Source: Paracoccaceae bacterium (lineage in GTDB: Bacteria > Pseudomonadota > Alphaproteobacteria > Rhodobacterales > Rhodobacteraceae). From it: 64,000 nucleotides of DNA. Position numbers and translations under genes: made by a program. Each line of letters begins with the position of its first letter. Positions within the stretch are counted from its first letter, which is position 1. This document shows positions 62,421 to 64,000 of this stretch, in pieces. The notes under the pieces were generated by a model. That model saw nothing but the letters and a program-made list of their open reading frames with translations, did not search any database and was not told the origin of the DNA. The DNA is taken from positions 45,764 to 109,763 of the forward strand of contig CACAPQ010000002.1 in the NCBI GenBank assembly GCA_902534325.1, written 5' to 3'.

Positions 62421-63400
62421 TAAAAGAACACCACCTAAATATCTTTGTTTTGGGTTTACTTATATTTGTTCCTATCTTCGCGTATTGGAATGATCAGCCC
62501 TTTACTATTACCTTAATGACTAGAGCTGTAATATTTGCAATTGCTGCAGTTGGATTAAACCTTGCGCTTGGAACAGGTGGTTTTATAAGTTTTGGGCATG
62601 CTGCTTTTTTCGGTTTAGGTGGCTACGTCATGGGTATATTAGCCTGGCATTCCCAAAATTATGTTACACTTATTGAGTGGCCTATTTTAATTGAGGGCAC
62701 CAAGTCTATGCCCATAATTTGGATCATCACCATAGCAGCCTCAGCCTCGTTGGCTGCTATTATTGGAATGATATCCCTCAAAACAACTGGCGTGTATTTC
62801 ATAATGATCACATTAGCATTTGCTCAAATGATGTATTATTTTTCAACATCATGGAGCGCATATGGGGGAGAGGATGGACTTTCTATTTATGTAAGAAACA
62901 ACTTCCCAGGCTTGAATACTTTGGACCCAATACAATTCTTTAGTATTTGCTGTGTTATCCTTCTGACAGTGCTTTTCTTTATGGGAAGACTGATTAAGTC
63001 GCCTTTTGGACTTGCGTTAAATGCATCAAGACAGTCTAGACAGCGTATTGAGGCTGTAGGTTTTGATTTCCATAAACTCCAATTAACAGCATTTATATTA
63101 TCAGGAGCCATTACTGGACTTGCTGGTGCTTTGTTTGCGGATCTAAATCGTTTTGTAAGCCCAAGTATGTTTAGTTGGCAACTTAGCGGCGAGTTCATCG
63201 TATTTATAATAATTGGAGGTGTGGGCCGATTATTTGGGCCAGTTATAGGAGCATTAATTTTTGTTTGGCTTGAGCACTTAATAGGAGGAATAAGTGACTA
63301 CTGGCATATATTCCTCGGGTTTATCCTCCTAGCAATTGTAATGTTTGGAAAGGGCGGAATTATTGGCCTTCTATGCCGAGAGGATGTGGAAAGTGAATAA
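62417..63400 (+). CDS. livM: LivM-type permease
   Basis: This 327-residue permease has AVGLNLALGTGGFISFGHAAF near 46, SLKTTGVYFIMITLAFAQMM near 129, RIEAVGFDFHKLQLTAFILSG near 212 and GGVGRLFGPVIGALIFVWLE near 266. The ATG at 62417 overlaps the livH stop (ATGA) and is preferred to one at 62384. It ends with an 8-base overlap with the ATPase gene. Confidence 0.87.
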   Translation: MIKEHHLNIFVLGLLIFVPIFAYWNDQPFTITLMTRAVIFAIAAVGLNLALGTGGFISFGHAAFFGLGGYVMGILAWHSQNYVTLIEWPILIEGTKSMPIIWIITIAASASLAAIIGMISLKTTGVYFIMITLAFAQMMYYFSTSWSAYGGEDGLSIYVRNNFPGLNTLDPIQFFSICCVILLTVLFFMGRLIKSPFGLALNASRQSRQRIEAVGFDFHKLQLTAFILSGAITGLAGALFADLNRFVSPSMFSWQLSGEFIVFIIIGGVGRLFGPVIGALIFVWLEHLIGGISDYWHIFLGFILLAIVMFGKGGIIGLLCREDVESE

Positions 63401-64000
63401 GCCTATCCTTGAAGCTAATAAACTGTGTAAGACATTTGGATCATTGGTTGCAGTTCAAGATGTTTCAATAGATATCTGCAAGGACGAAATTCATGCGGTC
63501 ATCGGGCCCAATGGAGCAGGAAAATCCACTTTAATTTCTCAAATATGCGGATCCCTATCTTCAGATAAAGGATCCGTTTTTTTGCTTGGTGAAGATATAA
63601 CTAAGCTTCCCACTGAGAAGCGTGCATCCTTGGGAATTGGTCGAACTTTTCAAATATCTGCTTTGGCAAAAGAAGACACTGTTTTGGAAAATGCTATGCT
63701 AGGTTCTGTTGGCGCATCAGGAAAACATTGGGGATTTTTTAATCCAGTGTTAAAAAACTCCATCCTTAGAGACGAAGCAGAATATTGTCTCGAACTTGTT
63801 GGGCTCAAAGACCTTATAAATTTAAAAACTGCTACTCTCAGCCATGGACAGCTTAGACTTTTAGAAGTTGCAATTGCTCTAACCCTTAAGCCAAAAATAT
63901 TCATTATGGATGAACCAATGGCTGGACTTGGCAGTGATGGAACAAAGCAGCTAACCGAATTCCTTAGTAAACTCAGAGAGCGAGCTCCGATATTATTGGT
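63393..64000 (+). CDS. livG: LivG-type ATPase, cut by the window end
   Basis: An open frame from GTG 63393 (GAGAGGA upstream) runs 202 codons to the last base. It has EANKLCKTFGSLVAVQDVS, Walker A GPNGAGKSTLISQICGSL, GIGRTFQISALAKEDTVLEN (LivG-type Q-loop), a degenerate signature LSHGQLRLLEVAIAL, and Walker B IFIMDEPMAGLG. The H in LSHGQ is usual for this family. The C-terminal end and probably livF lie beyond the window. Confidence 0.88.
   Translation, partial: MNKPILEANKLCKTFGSLVAVQDVSIDICKDEIHAVIGPNGAGKSTLISQICGSLSSDKGSVFLLGEDITKLPTEKRASLGIGRTFQISALAKEDTVLENAMLGSVGASGKHWGFFNPVLKNSILRDEAEYCLELVGLKDLINLKTATLSHGQLRLLEVAIALTLKPKIFIMDEPMAGLGSDGTKQLTEFLSKLRERAPILL

Noticed and set aside
1..64000. 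CRISPR arrays, insertion sequences, rRNA genes and complete tRNA genes
   Set aside because: No regularly spaced repeats, transposase-like proteins, rRNA-like stretches or full cloverleafs were found. The only tRNA-like sequence is the 3' half at 31108-31152.

Overview
The window looks like an AT-rich alphaproteobacterial chromosome, most likely a marine Rhodobacterales-type organism. The main reasons are a near-complete aerobic (late cobalt insertion) cobalamin pathway with CobG, CobF and CobN, a DUF1636 gene next to cobW, and dense operons joined by ATGA overlaps. The species cannot be fixed from the sequence alone.

Region 1 (1-31107) is a surface-glycan island. Its first part (1-16259) holds the end of a heptose-kinase-like gene, a nonulosonate-type set (hexapeptide acyltransferase, TIM-barrel isomerase, NeuB, epimerase, carbamoyltransferase, class III aminotransferase, VOC protein, CMP-sugar synthetase), glycosyltransferases, gmhA and gmhB, a methyltransferase and a PglK-like ABC flippase. 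Decayed gene ends lie between the live genes: the tail of a short-chain dehydrogenase at 6802-6999, a probable glycosyltransferase tail at 9224-9494, and possible coding scraps at 14376-14647. A 55-bp direct repeat brackets the methyltransferase. The middle (16423-23137) holds two DUF4910 peptidase-like genes around an AAC(3)-type acyltransferase, a DltA-like adenylation enzyme and an acyl carrier protein, followed by a sulfotransferase. The last part (23237-31079) is a pseudaminic-acid-type pathway with two twists: a fused cytidylyltransferase-aminotransferase, and a formyltransferase where the PseH acetyltransferase is expected.

The island ends at 31108-31152, which reads as exactly the 3' half (tRNA positions 32-76) of a tRNA-Met(CAT), with no 5' half. 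This is the usual scar of tyrosine-recombinase integration. Core genes follow: purF, a small ferredoxin-fold protein, a cupin, a repeat-bearing lipoprotein, an NTF2/SnoaL-like protein, an LhgO-like flavoprotein and an APH-fold kinase.

Region 2 (36656-56764) is the B12 factory. The minus-strand operon cobW-cobN-cobG-cobH-cobI-cobJ faces plus-strand cobK, and a second minus run is cobL-cobE-cobM-cobB-cobA-cobF. They are joined by cobO, cobQ, cbiB, an alpha-ribazole-phosphatase-like gene, cobP, cobT and cobS. Cobaltochelatase subunits CobS/CobT, the threonine kinase, the threonine-phosphate decarboxylase, BluB and CobR are not in the window.

Region 3 (56765-64000) starts with a clear cobalamin riboswitch plus terminator hairpin. 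A FecCD/BtuFCD-type ABC importer follows, preceded by a 14-bp palindrome resembling a Zur box, then a branched-chain-amino-acid-type ABC operon (livK-H-M-G) cut by the window end. No CRISPR array, insertion sequence, rRNA or complete tRNA gene was seen.
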